In this document: positions 12,741 through 23,492 of the stretch, one piece after another | Numbering within the stretch: position 1 is the stretch's first letter | Layout of the letters: each line of letters opens with the position of its first letter | Assembly (NCBI RefSeq): GCF_947179165.1 | Contig: NC_077244.1 | Coordinates: 9,364,449-9,428,448, forward strand | Length of the DNA stretch: 64,000 nt | Direction of reading: 5' to 3' | DNA from: Solanum dulcamara | Lineage: Eukaryota > Streptophyta > Magnoliopsida > Solanales > Solanaceae | Program-made: the position numbers and the translations under genes | Notes under the pieces: generated by a model | Seen by the model: the letters and a program-made list of their open reading frames with translations, nothing else | What the model was told of the DNA's origin: nothing | The model's database searches: none

Positions 12741-12750
12741 ATATATATAA
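12741..12750 (+). promoter_or_regulatory. TATA box of LTR H
   Basis: ATATATATAA, followed about 30 bp later by a purine-rich stretch (CAAAAACAACCGTC...) that would be the start of R. The position downstream of the tandem G-box repeats supports a U3 promoter. Confidence 0.6.
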
Positions 12751-13938
12751 ACATGTATTGTGACTAAGGTCTCATTTTCTTATCCAAAAACAACCGTCAA
12801 AGAAGAGGAAAAAACGTGAAGAGCAAAAAGAAAGGCAGCCATGGTTCTGAAGAATTAAAGGTAAGTTCTTCAATTTTCCTCCATGAATTAATTATCTATG
12901 GTGTTCCTCAAGCATGTGGAGATTTCTATATGTATCTTACGATGTCTACAAAATTATTTCTTCAGTTTTACACCTAGAAGAGTGTGAAAGAAGAAGAGGA
13001 AAATGCTAGGGGGGCAAATGAGGGAGCTACTGTTTGGGCCTTAGAAGGTGGGTTCTTCGATTTCGTTCCATAAATTAATTATTCAGGGTATACCATGATG
13101 ATATAATGGTGTTTAATAACATAAAATCCCAATTTGGGGCAGCAGAAAAGGGACACAAATAGTCTGCCCCATTTCAGCACATCAAGAAGTTTTCGAGATG
13201 CAGTTTCGGCGAGTTTTTGCCAATTTCGGGTAAGGTAAGGTTTCTTCTTTCAATTTAGAATTTATGGTGTTGTTATGGAGTGTTTTAAATGCCCTATAGG
13301 TGTCTGTAAATGTGAAAATGTCATAGAAATGCTTGACGTTCAAAACAAACTAAATTGGAGTCGCTATAGTTGAATTATCGTCGAAGTAAAGTGTTGTGCT
13401 TGTAGTTTACTTCTGCAGGTGTGTGGGGGTGTGTTGAAGGGACTAAAAGTGTTATAAATTAGGTATGATTTCTTCTGGTTTCAGCCACCCGACCCCTCAT
13501 TTCGTATAATGAAAGGTGTTGCTAAATAAAGACTAGAAATCCTATTTTGGTATCATAATTTTCAGCAAGTGGTTTGGAGCTTGTGTTGTGTAATGTTGTC
13601 ATGATTTATGTGTATATATGTTGCAAGGTGTTGTTTTTGGTTGTCTATAGTTATTAGGGATGTAATTAGAAATTCGTATAGGGCATATTATAGGGGAGGT
13701 GCTGCCCAATTTTCGTTAATGCCTTAACTAATTAAACAACTAGTCGAGGAGGCAAACAAGGAAATAGGTTCCGTGAGTATTAAGGTGCAACTGAAGGCGA
13801 TGAAAGGTTTAAGGTTGTTGATACTCGCATTTCTTCCATGTTAAATAGGTTTTGAGGATGACGATGTGGACGTGATTAAGAGAAGTCCATATGAGGTATG
13901 TGAAGCTTTCTCTTGGCATGTTTTTGGCATAAGTACGT

Positions 13939-14430
13939 AAAGCTATCTTTCTTTCCTTTTGGCATATCTTGTCCTTAAGTGAATTGTTTGTGAAATGGGG
14001 GGATAATTCCATTCCCAGAACTCCAAGTACACCTCATAATCCTTTTTCGCTGCTTATTTTTGGAACTCCTACAAGAATTGAGTATTACCTGTTAAGGCTT
14101 CTACGTGTTAAAAAGTAGTGGGTGGAAAGCTATCTCTCCTTTCTCTTAATATGTACTTGGTATGAAAATGAGATTATGATGCCATAGTTGTTCACCGATC
14201 CCCAGGATGGGCCGGGTACGAATTATGTACATGATGACCACACGAAGGGAAGTACAAACTAAATAGAGCTTGCTCTCTTTCTTTTTTGGCATGTCTTTGT
14301 TGTAAGTTAAGTATGATATGAGCTCCGGAGTAATTCCATTCTTAAGCATCTCCTATTGATTTCTGAATATCGAACTCCTATAATAGTTGAACTATTTCCT
14401 TGGAAACTTCTATATGTTTAAAAAGTACCA
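13939..14430 (+). repeat. Diverged internal direct duplication in LTR H
   Basis: The segment 13939-14117 is repeated in diverged form at about 14266-14430. Shared landmarks in the same order are a pyrimidine run followed by TTTTGGCAT, a GTCCTTAAGTGAA/GTTGTAAGTTAAG block, GATAATTCCATTC/GAGTAATTCCATTC, GGAACTCCTA/CGAACTCCTA, and a GTTAAAAAGTA end. The copies differ at many positions, so the duplication is older than this insertion and probably belongs to the family. Confidence 0.5.
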
Positions 14431-15285
14431 AATGTACAGGCTCCAAGTCTTAGAGACTATATGATAACAAGTGTTTCCGGTTCCATAAGCGACTTGGCCT
14501 TACGTTGGTACATGTTTAAGGTCCTCGAGCTTACAATTGATATAGACCATAATGGCATTTAGGGGACACTGAGATGACTACACTGCTACTCGATTCCTCA
14601 GGTAAAAACTTAACTTTCTTATTCTGTCGAGTCTCTGATAATGATTTAAATTTCATGTAGTTACTCAGTACTCTACTCGTGTATACTGTAGCACTTCTTC
14701 TCCGAGTCCTAGGCCGGTTATCAGATTCGTTCTCAATTCCACTGCATTATCCACTGCCCCTCACTAGAGGGCCAAGTTATGTATGTATATATATGATGAT
14801 GTATTATAATAAGGTGGTGATGGCACTGGGTCTATGATAGTTTGATAGAGGTATCCACCGGATCCCTGATAGGGCCAGCTATATGGTATAATTTGAGCAT
14901 GCATACTTTTTATGATTCACAATGTACAGGTACAGATTTCTAATTCGATATTTTATCCCCTGTTTCTCTATCCCAGATATGCTTCCAGTTGTATTATGTT
15001 ATGTTTCACATACTCAGTACATATGTCGTACTAACCCCCTTTCTTTGAGGGGATGCGTTTCATGCCCCCAGGTACAGATACAGGTTTTGGGAGTCTGTCA
15101 GTTTAGGATTATGTTTAGCTCAGCTGGAAGAGGCTCTATCGTATCGGAGCCTAGTTTTTGATACTGGCCACTGTTGTATATACTTGTTTTTGTTATTCAG
15201 GGGTACGGTGGGGGCCTATCCCACCATATGTTGTCGTTACTATTTTTAGAGGTCTGCACACATGTATATGTGTGACATGTATATA

Positions 15286-15545
15286 TGGGGTTACCCCCAT
15301 AATATCCACCGCCTTATAAACCTCATCAATGAACTCTTGGAGATCCTCATCAACTTTCAAACCATCGAATTCATGAGGATTCATCCTTGTAAAGTTCCTT
15401 ACTCTAAAAGCCGGAGTAGGAGCATTAGGAGGAGTAACTACTCCTTGGTTGGCCACCACCCGGGTTAGCATAGTTATAACTCTTCATTAGTCACTTGATC
15501 GGGTATGGGACCATTTGCTTGAAGGAGTTGTCTTCTTGGAGAAAT
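15286..15545 (-). pseudogene. Family-C gag N-terminal fragment
   Basis: Minus strand. The readable part (15475-15286) includes VVANQGVVTPP, RNFTRMNPHEFDG, DEDLQEFIDEVYKAV and DIMGV, the capsid N-terminal region of these chromoviruses. The expected family text follows until DIMGV and then turns into unrelated sequence at the LTR H edge. A frameshift precedes 15475, and the usual start codon in the SPRR-like context at about 15540 is lost. Confidence 0.75.
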
Positions 15546-15738
15546 TTACTGAAAATCGCAAAGAATAATCGTTAGGGACAGGAAGTCTTAGAGTATACTC
15601 TATCGCATTACATAGATCATGAAAGAAGTGAGGATGCCTTATATCCTCCTATTCGTAGATATTGTGTGCTTCACATCCATGAATAAGACTCTACTTGACG
15701 CAACATATAGGACTCCCTACGACACTCCTAAATCTTGT

Positions 15739-15750
15739 GCTCTGATACCA
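15739..15750 (-). other. Primer binding site (tRNA-iMet type), family C
   Basis: Minus strand TGGTATCAGAGC, an exact complement of the initiator methionine tRNA 3' end, placed four bases after the LTR end at 15755. It marks 15755-17828 as a 5' LTR. Confidence 0.9.
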
Positions 15751-15754
15751 AATT

Positions 15755-17828
15755 TGTCATGACCCAGACTAGGCCCTAGAATTGACACGGTGATTGAAAC
15801 CCCAAAACATGTATAAGGTAAAGTAAACGGAAATGACATAAGGAAGAATCTCAAAACATGAATCATAAAAGTATGGGATTATGATAACATAGACTCTACA
15901 TAATTTTTCAAACAAATGTCTCTACTATTCAAGAAGGGAAGGGGCTAAGACAAGTCCCTAGCTCACCCTTAATTAATGTAAAAAACTTCCTTAATAAGAA
16001 GAAAACTTATGAACTCATCATCGAATAGATAAGGACTCACCAATCATTGATGTATAGAAATAACTAGCCATGTGGAGAATGGATGTGATTGACCCATACT
16101 TTATGCGACAATATATGCAAAAAAAATATGCGTTAGAACATTTGAATGTACTAAGAATGCGGGAATTCCATGAAATATAAAACATAACATGAAATGATCA
16201 AACAATGTGCATACTATATGAGATGATAAGTAGCTTCATAAGGAAACCATAGTTGATCCAAGTAGTTGAAAGACATGAGTGAGATCATAAAGAGTACACA
16301 AATAAAACATACATATGTAGGATACAACTATAATAGACAATAAGACCATGCGAGCTATAACATGGAATTCCGATGTCTTCATATACAATGGAAGAAAGGG
16401 AAATCTACTTGGCAAGGTAGACTCTAACTCACTGGCGAGACTTGAGCATATGTTATATGTTGATCCACTAGCTAGGCCATAAAGGCAATCCTATAGTGGA
16501 ACATAATTATGAGACTAGAGATTTTATATAAGGAGCCTATAGATCGAGCCCCCACCTCAATCCTGAATCTGTGCTAAGTCAAATCCCACAGAATACATAG
16601 CATAATAATCACACTTGACATATATTCATAAACTTGTTCATAGGTTTCGAAACTCATAGAATAGGTAATTTTCATATCATAATTGCAATGTGAGTAAAAG
16701 CCTTCAACATTATAAATCATACTCGCATAATACATATCATTAGGTTGCTAGGTCACCAATTAAGGATCCTAAGTAAACTCTTTCCATAACTTGCATGAAA
16801 TTCATATATCGAACATAATTGAAATCCATAATCAAAACTTATATTTGAAATTAGGGTAGAACCTTGAATGAATAAACAATTTGATTGGACACCATGAAAT
16901 TTGGATTGAAAACATGCATAATCATATACTTTATATAAACCCACACTTAATTCATGGAAATAATATCAATTGAATGCATAATTTAATCAATAACCATGGA
17001 ATATATCATGAATAAAAGAACCCAAAGCATAATCATTAAAATTAGGGCTTTTGAATTGAAAATCACAAGGATAGTTTGAGAAGAACCTTGGGACTTCCAT
17101 AGGTGAAAGGGCCCATAGATGAATTCACACATACCTTAGTGAATTCGACCATAGAATTGGGAGAAAGAGACTTGATCTTGAAGAAACCCTAGTAATTTTT
17201 TAGGGTGGAAGAAGACCTTTGAGAGGAGCCTTGTAAGAGAAGACTTTGGAATTTGATAGTTAATGAGACAATGAAGGATTTTAGGAGTACTTAGGATAGT
17301 TAATAATAGGAATCTAGTCCTAGAAACGTCCATATATATTAATAACGTTATAGGGATAAGATCAAACTACCCCTGATTAAACCTGGCTGGACAACCCTAT
17401 GAATAGGTCATTATAATTCGTGGACAGGTCGACTAGTCATAGAAATGACTGGTCCTACAAAATTTGAAAAACCCTAAAACTCCAGTCTCTGATATTTTTC
17501 AATGACTCATTCTTACGAGTCGAAAACTCTTCTATGACTCATCCTATTGAGTTGTAGAAGGAGTCTTAAGACTGGCATGTGCAGGAACTCAGACCCTGCA
17601 TAGATGGCTTATTCCTATGAGTCATTATCACGTCTATGAGTTGTCAACTGACTCATAGACTATCCTCTTGACTTAACCACATTTCCTACCCTCAAAATCA
17701 ACCCTACGAGTCCTTTTTATGACTCGTAGGAGTCTCTAAAACTCATACGTTGAGTCATAGACTCATTCCCAGTTTAATTTCCAAGCTTTTTTCCTTCATT
17801 TTGAATTTTCGACTTCAAAGGTCTTAAA
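15755..17828 (-). repeat. 5' LTR of the split family-C element
   Basis: In plus-strand reading it starts TGTCATGACCCAGACTAGG at 15755 and ends at about 17828 in GGTCTTAAA. It matches the family-C LTRs at 38348-40465 and 48684-50820: shared are AGTGACACGGTGA-like text near the start and, at the other end, CTACGAGTC-rich repeats followed by the GACTT...AAGGTCTTACA end. Its terminal CA is mutated to AA. Length is 2074 bp, against 2118 and 2137 bp in the other copies. Confidence 0.85.
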
Positions 17829-18510
17829 AAGTAATTCATCTACTTGACTTTGTAGTTCTTTTGTTTCATCGAGTTTGCTTTTATAAGAGGGCCTATTTGA
17901 ACGTTGAGATCTAGAAAGAAAGTTAATTTGATGTTCTATTCCTCTTAATGGAGGAACCCCTTAGGGCTATGTGGAGGAAATACAATGCCAAAATCCTGCA
18001 AAAGTTTTCAAACAACACTAGGCAAAGATAGAGTTAAATTGTTAGTGTTAATCATAACTTCCCTATAATTGAGAAGGAAAATGGGCAGCTCCTCTTTTTT
18101 TGGCAAGTAAACATTCTTTGGCTTTTGCAACACTTACTATTTTTTCATCCTCAGCCTCTTTCCTCTCGCATATTTTTTCTGTTTATCACTCTTTCCCACC
18201 TTTTATTTTCTCTCAGTGCTTCCATTTCTGTCCTCACGCTTCACTTGATTTTTTTCTTCTCTCTCATTTTTTTCACTCTTTTTAATTCCCCCCTATGTTT
18301 AACCATTGTTTTTTGAGTCATTGTTGGTCTTCATACACTTGAGAAGGGGTTAAGGGTGTAACAACATACTTTCCCCCCTTATGTTCAAGAGACTACTTAT
18401 TTCTCCTCCCATCATGAAAGGAATATCTATCATATTATCAGTGTCGGCCCAACAAAATATGACAAACTTTCATTGGTACAACATCACAAAGAACTTCAGC
18501 AAGATACTCC
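17829..18510 (-). pseudogene. Gypsy protease/RT N-terminal remnant (CRM/Reina-like)
   Basis: Minus strand. From about 18505 down: EVLCDVVPMK and HILLGR (protease C-terminal part), then HDGRRNK and VTPLTPSQV (18340-18420), a charged linker with AKECLLAKK (18085-18117), then the start of RT (LLQDFG and VFP near 17990-18020; weak N-terminal block to 17829). This wording differs from families A, B and C and resembles CRM/Reina/Athila-type polyproteins, like the integrase piece at 3383-4033. Multiple stops and frame changes. The T-rich plus-strand ORFs at 18100-18316 are shadows. It is cut on the left by the family-C LTR. Confidence 0.6.
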
Positions 18511-18544
18511 TAATAGAAAAGGAAATCATACATTGTTTACTCAC

Positions 18545-19215
18545 TATCATGGTTGATTTTCTCAGGTCATTATGATGTCTACTATAACCCATCGGTTGGT
18601 AAGCCAACCCATCTCCCAGAACTGCGAGTAATAGAAGGTTAGGGTAGAACACCAACAATTCAATCTAAAATAATGATGAAATAATAGGAAAATACATGAA
18701 TGGGCAGAAGTAAAGCTAGATATATACAAATAAAAAGATCCCTCCCAGAACCTAAAAGTCACCTGTACAAAGCTATCACAAAAAGAGTATAAGTCTAAAA
18801 AGTGGATCACAGAAACACAGATGTCTCAAAAAGAAAAATACTGGAAAAATATATGTATAGAGGGAGATAGGTAAATCCAGAATGCAATTTGCTCACCCTC
18901 ACCTTCGATCACGACTACAACTGGCTTGAATCAATGCCGATATCTAGTACTCAGACCTGCATGATGAAAACAAATGCAAAGCGTAGTATGAGTACCAAAA
19001 CAACAGGTCCCTAGTAGGCATCATAGGCCGATTGAGCAAGATAAGCAAAAGTAAGCTGAAGGGCGAGCAAATGATCACAACCAAATACACAACAATAATT
19101 AAAAGGTATATACATGATCATAATTAACAATTAAGATAAGGAATCTAACTAAATCTACTAGGCTCCGATAAACCTGATGGGTACGCTCATGCACAAGTAT
19201 GAGGTAACATACACA
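18545..19215 (-). repeat. Partial family-B LTR
   Basis: Aligns with 52680-53300 in the same orientation: both carry CTACTATAACCCA near the left, GATCCCTCC, AAAGTC..CTGTACAAAG-like text, and a GCAAAG/GCAGAG-GTATAGTATGAGTACCAAAA block (18977-19000 and 53095-53125). Only the 3' quarter of the roughly 2.9 kb LTR is present. It joins directly to RNase H sequence at about 19216, so the rest of the LTR and the integrase have been deleted. Confidence 0.75.
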
Positions 19216-20492
19216 TGGAATTAGAGATATCAAGTCAAATCATCTGGTTAGCTAAGGGCTGGATGACTAAAGCTAATGGTTGCTCCATAATAGGAAGGAA
19301 GGCTAGACTACCCATAATCATCGCCTTCAGACTCAAGGAGTCCGCTACTATATTCGTCTTTCCTTGATGGTAGAGAATAGAGAGGTCATAGCCTTTTAAG
19401 AGCTCAATCCAGCAGCGCTGCCTCGAATTAAGATCCCTCTGGCTCATAATATACTGAAGGCTATGGTTATCAGTGTAAATCTCACATCGAACTCCATACA
19501 GGCAGTGCCTCCAAATCTTAAGCGCAAATGCTATTGCTGCCAATTCTAAGTCATGAGTGGGGTAGTTGTGCTCGTGTAACTTAAGTTGCCTCGACGCATA
19601 AGTAATAACCCGGCCCTACTACATCATTACACAACCCAAAAAATACCAGATATGTTATAATAAATAGTGAATCCCCCACTCTCAACAGGAAGAGTCAATA
19701 TTGGAGCGGTGGTACGAAACTCATTGATCCTCAAAAACTCCCCTCACACTCCTCTGACCACACAAATGGGACATCTTAGCATGTCAACCGAGTCAGAGGT
19801 GCCACTATGGTAGAAAACTCGTCAACAAAGCACCTGTAGTACCCTGCCAATCCAACAAAGCTATGGATATCTGTCATAGAGGTAGGATTGGACCAATCAC
19901 AAATAGCCTCAATCTTCATTGGATCCACCATAATGCCATCCTTGGACACCACGTATGCCAAAAATGCTATGGACTTAAGCCAAAAATCTCACTTTGAGAA
20001 CTTGGCATAAAGCCATTGATCTCTCAAAGTCTGGAGCACTACTCTTAAATGTTGTTCATGCTCATCCTTGCTCCGCGACTATACTAAAATGTCATCGATG
20101 ATGACTATGATAAATAATCCAAGTACGGCCTAAACACCCGAGTCATCAAGTCTATGAATGTCGTAGGGGCATTAGTCAACCAAAAAGACATCACTAAGAA
20201 CTCATAGTGGTTGTAACGAGTCCTAAATTCAGTCTTAGGGATGTCCGCTGCCATAATAATTAACTGGTGGTAGTCAGATCTTAGATCAATCTTAGAAAAC
20301 ACCACGACATCCTGAAGCTGGTCGAATAGGTCATTGATCCTAGGCATGGGGTAATGGTTCTTCACCGTCACCTTGTTCAACTACTTGCAATAGATACATA
20401 TTCACATAGTACCATCCTTCTTCTTAATGAATAGGACTAGGGCACCCCAAGGCAATATACTAGGCCGAATGAATCCATTATCCAAGAGATCT
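19216..20492 (-). pseudogene. Family-B RT and RNase H fragment
   Basis: Minus strand. RT begins near 20492 with [14 protein letters not shown], then [20 protein letters not shown] (20320-20380), [13 protein letters not shown] (20265-20310) and the FLVMSF block (about 20190). The tether region reads FVGLAGYYRCFVDEFS (19800-19870). RNase H follows at 19543-19235 with [20 protein letters not shown] and [20 protein letters not shown]. These enzymes make and process the cDNA. Stops separate the segments. Integrase is missing between here and the partial LTR at 18545-19215. Confidence 0.85.
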
Positions 20493-21601
20493 TGCAATAC
20501 CAAGTTTATGATTTTGCTCAATAGGGAACCCACTTGGATTTGAGCCTAACATCCCTACTTTAGAGACAATATCAAGAGTATACTTGAGTTGACATAAAAC
20601 CAACCCTAATGAACTACGAGCTACTTCAATACCCAAAAAATATTTGAGAGACCCAAGGTATTTCATTTTGAAACAATCACTCAAATAGGTTTTGAAAGTT
20701 GCAAGTGCAGCGGAATTATTTCCAGAAACAATAAGATCAACAACATAAACCAAGATATTAATCTGAATATTCCCTCTAGTAAATGTAAAAAGAGAATAAT
20801 CAGAATAAGATTGTAGGAAACTGTACCCTTTCAAAACAGTCACCAATTTTGCAAACCAACATCCAGGGGCTTGTTTCAACCCATACAACGATTTATCCAA
20901 AGGACACACCAACATAGGATCTAGACTTTCAAACTAGGGAGGGAGCTTCATATACACCTCCTCATCAAACACACCAATTTTTGGATGCTGCAATGGCTAG
21001 GAAGGCTCGAACAATAGTCATCTTGGTGACCGAAGCAAAAGTTTTATTGTAGTCAATCCCTGCTTGTTGATGATTTCCCAACACAACCAAGTGAAATTTG
21101 AGCCGTTCCACATCTCTATTTGACAAACACTTGGTCTTTTACACCCATTGATTACCAAGTGCTTTCTTATACGGAGGAAGATGTTCCAAAGTCCATGTAC
21201 CATTGTCTTCTAATGCACGTATCTCTTCTTTTATTGAATGTCTCCAACCTTCGTGTTTCATGAATTCTTTGAAGGTCTTAGGATCCTTACCCAAAATAAT
21301 ATCTACAAGAAACTTACGATAATTTACAGAGAAATTATCACAATTAATATAGTGTGCCAAAGGAAAGGGAGTACCTAAGGATTGCTTGTTAACCGTAGTA
21401 GTAGGAGACGGACTATTAGCAAAAACTGAGTATGTCATATGATAATGAAGCAAAACAGAGGGAAATTTCTCCCAAAAACCATGCCCTAAGACACCTTCCA
21501 CATCCATGGCTGGAGTATGGTGTTGCTTCCCCCCTTCATTGCTAGCGGGTGCTGGGTTCCCAGTGGGCTGGGTAGTGACCAATGGACTGTATGGTATCTG
21601 A
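20493..21601 (-). pseudogene. Ty1/copia reverse transcriptase fragment
   Basis: Minus strand. From 21582 down: a linker rich in P, S and T, then KEFMKHEGWRHSIKEEIRAL and DNGTWTL (RT N-terminal region, 21200-21300), a frame-broken middle (21018-21200), then SLYGLKQAPGCWFAKL (20835-20900), the active-site region reading LVYVVDLIVSGNN (20700-20750; usual Y-V-D-D altered to Y-V-V-D), and FKMKYLGSLKYFLGIEVARS (20620-20680). This is the order and wording of copia RT, distinct from gypsy. No LTR, gag, integrase or RNase H is attached. It abuts family-B RT at 20492 and an A-like LTR at 21602. Confidence 0.9.
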
Positions 21602-22264
21602 TTGGTCTTTGTCTAAAAATGTATTATTACTTTAGACTTATGACGCCTTGTTGAGTCTCTCTTATCCTTCTAATTTGAGATATGTGGACCGATGTTATCC
21701 TTCTTGAGGTATGTTCCATTTTGCCATATTACATACTCGTACATTCCACGTACTGACGTCCATTTGGACCTGCATCGTTTTATGATGCAGAGACAGATTT
21801 AAGAGATCGTCAATAGGAGCACCATTGGGGATCTATTCGCAGTTAGCATATTGGTGAGTCCTCCCCTACTTTCGGAGGACACCCCTTATGAAATCTTGCA
21901 TTGAGTTAGCCCTTTTCATTTTTATTTGAGGTAGCCATGAACATATCATTGGCACCAATTAGATAGTAGTGATAGAGGCTTCATAGACTAGATAGTGATG
22001 GGTTGATTGAGTACTTCTATCCTTGAGTTATTCTTATCAAACTATTTTTAACGACAAATATTTTAGTTGATCTGTTGGCCCATGGACTTTATTCTTTGAA
22101 TTGGATGGGTGATTTGAGTTGACCGCTAAATTATTCTTTATTTTTAAAATTTCCACTGAATGAACGAATGAACGGATGTGTGATCCGGCTATATGGTTTG
22201 CTTGGGAGCCAGAAATGGTTTCTGAGTGCCGATTACGTCTAGGGTACCCTCCCAGGGCGTGACA
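21602..22264 (+). repeat. 3' part of an A-like LTR
   Basis: Aligns with the last 600 or so bp of the solo LTR at 41466-44687: both have CCATATTACATACTCGTACA, ATTTGGACCTGCATC, GATGCAGAGACAG, CCTCCCCTA..TTCGGAGGACACC, ATAGAGGCTTCATAGACTAG and the end GGGTACCCTCC...GGCGTGACA. It ends at 22264 and directly truncates the CSP-like array. Its left part is missing where it meets copia sequence. Confidence 0.85.
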
Positions 22265-22445
22265 CACAACTGGTGCATTCAGAGGCAAAATGACCATCCT
22301 CACCACAGTTGACGCAACTGCTGCTACAAAAACCTTTGGAGATGGGGATGGTCATGTCACCATCAAATCGGCTACAAAAACACTCAGATATGATACCAGA
22401 ATAGTGAACAAAGAGATCGTCACTGAACCACTTTATTATTTCCTT
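22265..22445 (-). pseudogene. CSP-like module, unit 1 (CCHC intact, cut at 3' end)
   Basis: Minus strand reading from 22445: a K-x-x-I-K-W-F-S-D start, then DDLFVHYSGI, SECFCSRFDGD, then SCVNCGEDGHFASEC. The last is a full CCHC zinc knuckle (C-x2-C-x4-H-x4-C). K-G-x-V-K-W-F plus D-L-F-V-H-x-S-G-I is the ends of a cold-shock domain as in plant CSP/GRP2 nucleic-acid chaperones, which follow it with CCHC knuckles. The middle strands of the cold-shock fold are absent. No in-frame start codon precedes it: an ATG at about 22468 is out of frame. The LTR cuts it right after E-C-T-S-C. Confidence 0.65.
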
Positions 22446-22605
22446 AGCTCTTTATCCATTGTCACTCTCTAACAAAAACCTTCAAATTCATATTCTCAAG
22501 TTAACAACAAACAGGAGAGCAGAAACTCAAGTTTGCAGTTTAAAGTAATAACATCCATCTTGGTAATATACTGACCTTCAAAATAAAGATATAAAATAAC
22601 CCTAT

Positions 22606-22797
22606 CCAATGACCACAACTGGTGCATTCACAGGAAAAAATTTCATCCTTACCACACTTGTAGCAACATCCGCTATAGGAACCTCCTGAGATAGGGCCGA
22701 TCACATCACCATCAAATAGGCTATAGAAATACTCAGATCCGATACCAGACTAGTTAACAACCAGATCATCACTGAACCTCTTGATGGTCCCTTTTCT
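22606..22797 (-). pseudogene. CSP-like module, unit 2 (stop; knuckle His lost)
   Basis: Minus strand: KGTIKRFSDDL, an in-frame TAG at 22750-22752 where the other units have Gln or another residue, then SGIGSEYFYSLFDGDV, GPISGGSYSG, and CCYKCGKDEIFSCEC. The knuckle has both first cysteines but Ile in place of His. The tail CTSCGHWIG is shared with the other units. Cold-shock domain ends are kept and the core is missing, as in unit 1. Confidence 0.65.
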
Positions 22798-22953
22798 CTC
22801 TATCAGTTCTCACTCACAAATAGAAACCCTAAAGTACATATTCTCAAGTTGACAGCAGATAGGAGAAGAAACTCAAGTCTGTAGGTCAAAAAAATAGCAT
22901 CCATCTTGGTGATATACCGACCTTAAAATTAAAGATGTAAAAGCAACCATATC

Positions 22954-23145
22954 TGATGACCACCACTAGTGCATGCACAGGAAAAAGGACCATCCTCACC
23001 CAATTTGTAGCACCTACAACTATGGGAACCTCCTGAGACAAGGCCTGTCAAGTCACCATCAATTAGGCTATGGAAACACTCAGGTCTGATACTAGACATG
23101 TGATCAAAGAGATCATCACTTAACCACTTGATGGTTCCTTTAGTT
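22954..23145 (-). pseudogene. CSP-like module, unit 3 (longest open frame; knuckle broken)
   Basis: Minus strand open frame running 23240-22929 (103 codons) contains KGTIKWLSDDLFDH, PECFHSLIDGDLTG, SGGSHSCRCYK and LGEDGPFSCACTSGG. KGTIKW and DLF are the recognisable cold-shock ends. The knuckle has lost its second Cys (now Leu) and its His (now Pro), so zinc binding is unlikely. The leader before KGTIKW has no family match. Confidence 0.65.
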
Positions 23146-23303
23146 CTTTGTACAGTCTCACTAACAAATAGAAACCCTAAAATTCTTTTTTTCAAGTGGA
23201 TAGGAGATAGGAGCAGCAAAAACTCAATTCTGTAGGTCATAGCAATAACATCTATCTCGATGATATACCGACCTGCAAATTAAAAATATAAAAGTAACCA
23301 ATC

Positions 23304-23492
23304 AGACGACCACCACTGGTGCATTCACAAGAAAAATGATCGTCCTTACCATACTTGTAGCAACTGCCACTATGGGAAACTCTTGAGATAGGTCCGGTCA
23401 CATCACCATCAAATAGGCTACAGAAATACTCAAATTTGATACCAGATTGGCAAATAAAGAGATCGTCACTAAACACTTAACGTTTCCCTTAG
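23304..23492 (-). pseudogene. CSP-like module, unit 4 (frameshift; knuckle Cys lost)
   Basis: Minus strand: a K-G-N-V-K start at about 23478-23492 is one base out of register with SDDLFICQSGIKFEYF, then SLFDGDVTGPISRVSHSGS and CYKYGKDDHFSCEC. The second Cys of the knuckle is Tyr, while His is kept. This is the 5'-most unit on the minus strand. Upstream of it (about 23535-23600) is a non-repeated stretch before the 134-codon ORF. Confidence 0.65.

Larger units (their letters stand above)
12174..15285 (+). mobile_element. LTR H, plus orientation, right edge uncertain
   Basis: A different LTR family begins at 12174 with TGTTACACCCC, directly after the 44 bp remnant of the family-A 5' LTR. It contains a clear TATA box (12741-12750), G-box repeats upstream of it, a downstream purine-rich leader, a diverged internal duplication (13939-14117 and 14266-14430), and the AGTAC/GTACT inverted repeat at 15015-15035. 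It blends into family-C gag at about 15285. There is no PBS or internal gene next to it, so it is probably a solo or truncated LTR. No matching target duplication was found: the left flank is TTAGA, and the right edge cannot be fixed by eye. Confidence 0.7.
4034..17828 (-). mobile_element. Family-C gypsy element, split by nested insertions and 3'-truncated
   Basis: Composite minus-strand element inferred from its pieces: 5' LTR 15755-17828, primer site 15739-15750, gag 15286-15545, and protease/RT 4034-5226. The protease/RT text shares the VWVRD...TPT...SV signature with the complete family-C element at 46681-46902, not with family A. A family-A element (5227-12173) and LTR H (12174-about 15285) lie between gag and protease. 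The part of pol downstream of RT, and the 3' LTR, are missing: the element stops inside the linker after RT at about 4034. Gag and protease do not rejoin perfectly, so sequence was also deleted. Joining the parts into one element is inference. Confidence 0.6.

Noticed and set aside
18100..18316. Phe/Ser-rich plus-strand ORFs resembling signal peptides
   Set aside because: They are the reverse of a charged linker in a minus-strand gypsy polyprotein remnant.
22290..22472. Plus-strand 60-codon ORF over CSP-like unit 1
   Set aside because: It is antisense to the unit-1 module, whose minus-strand reading has the recognisable motifs and is repeated in the other units.
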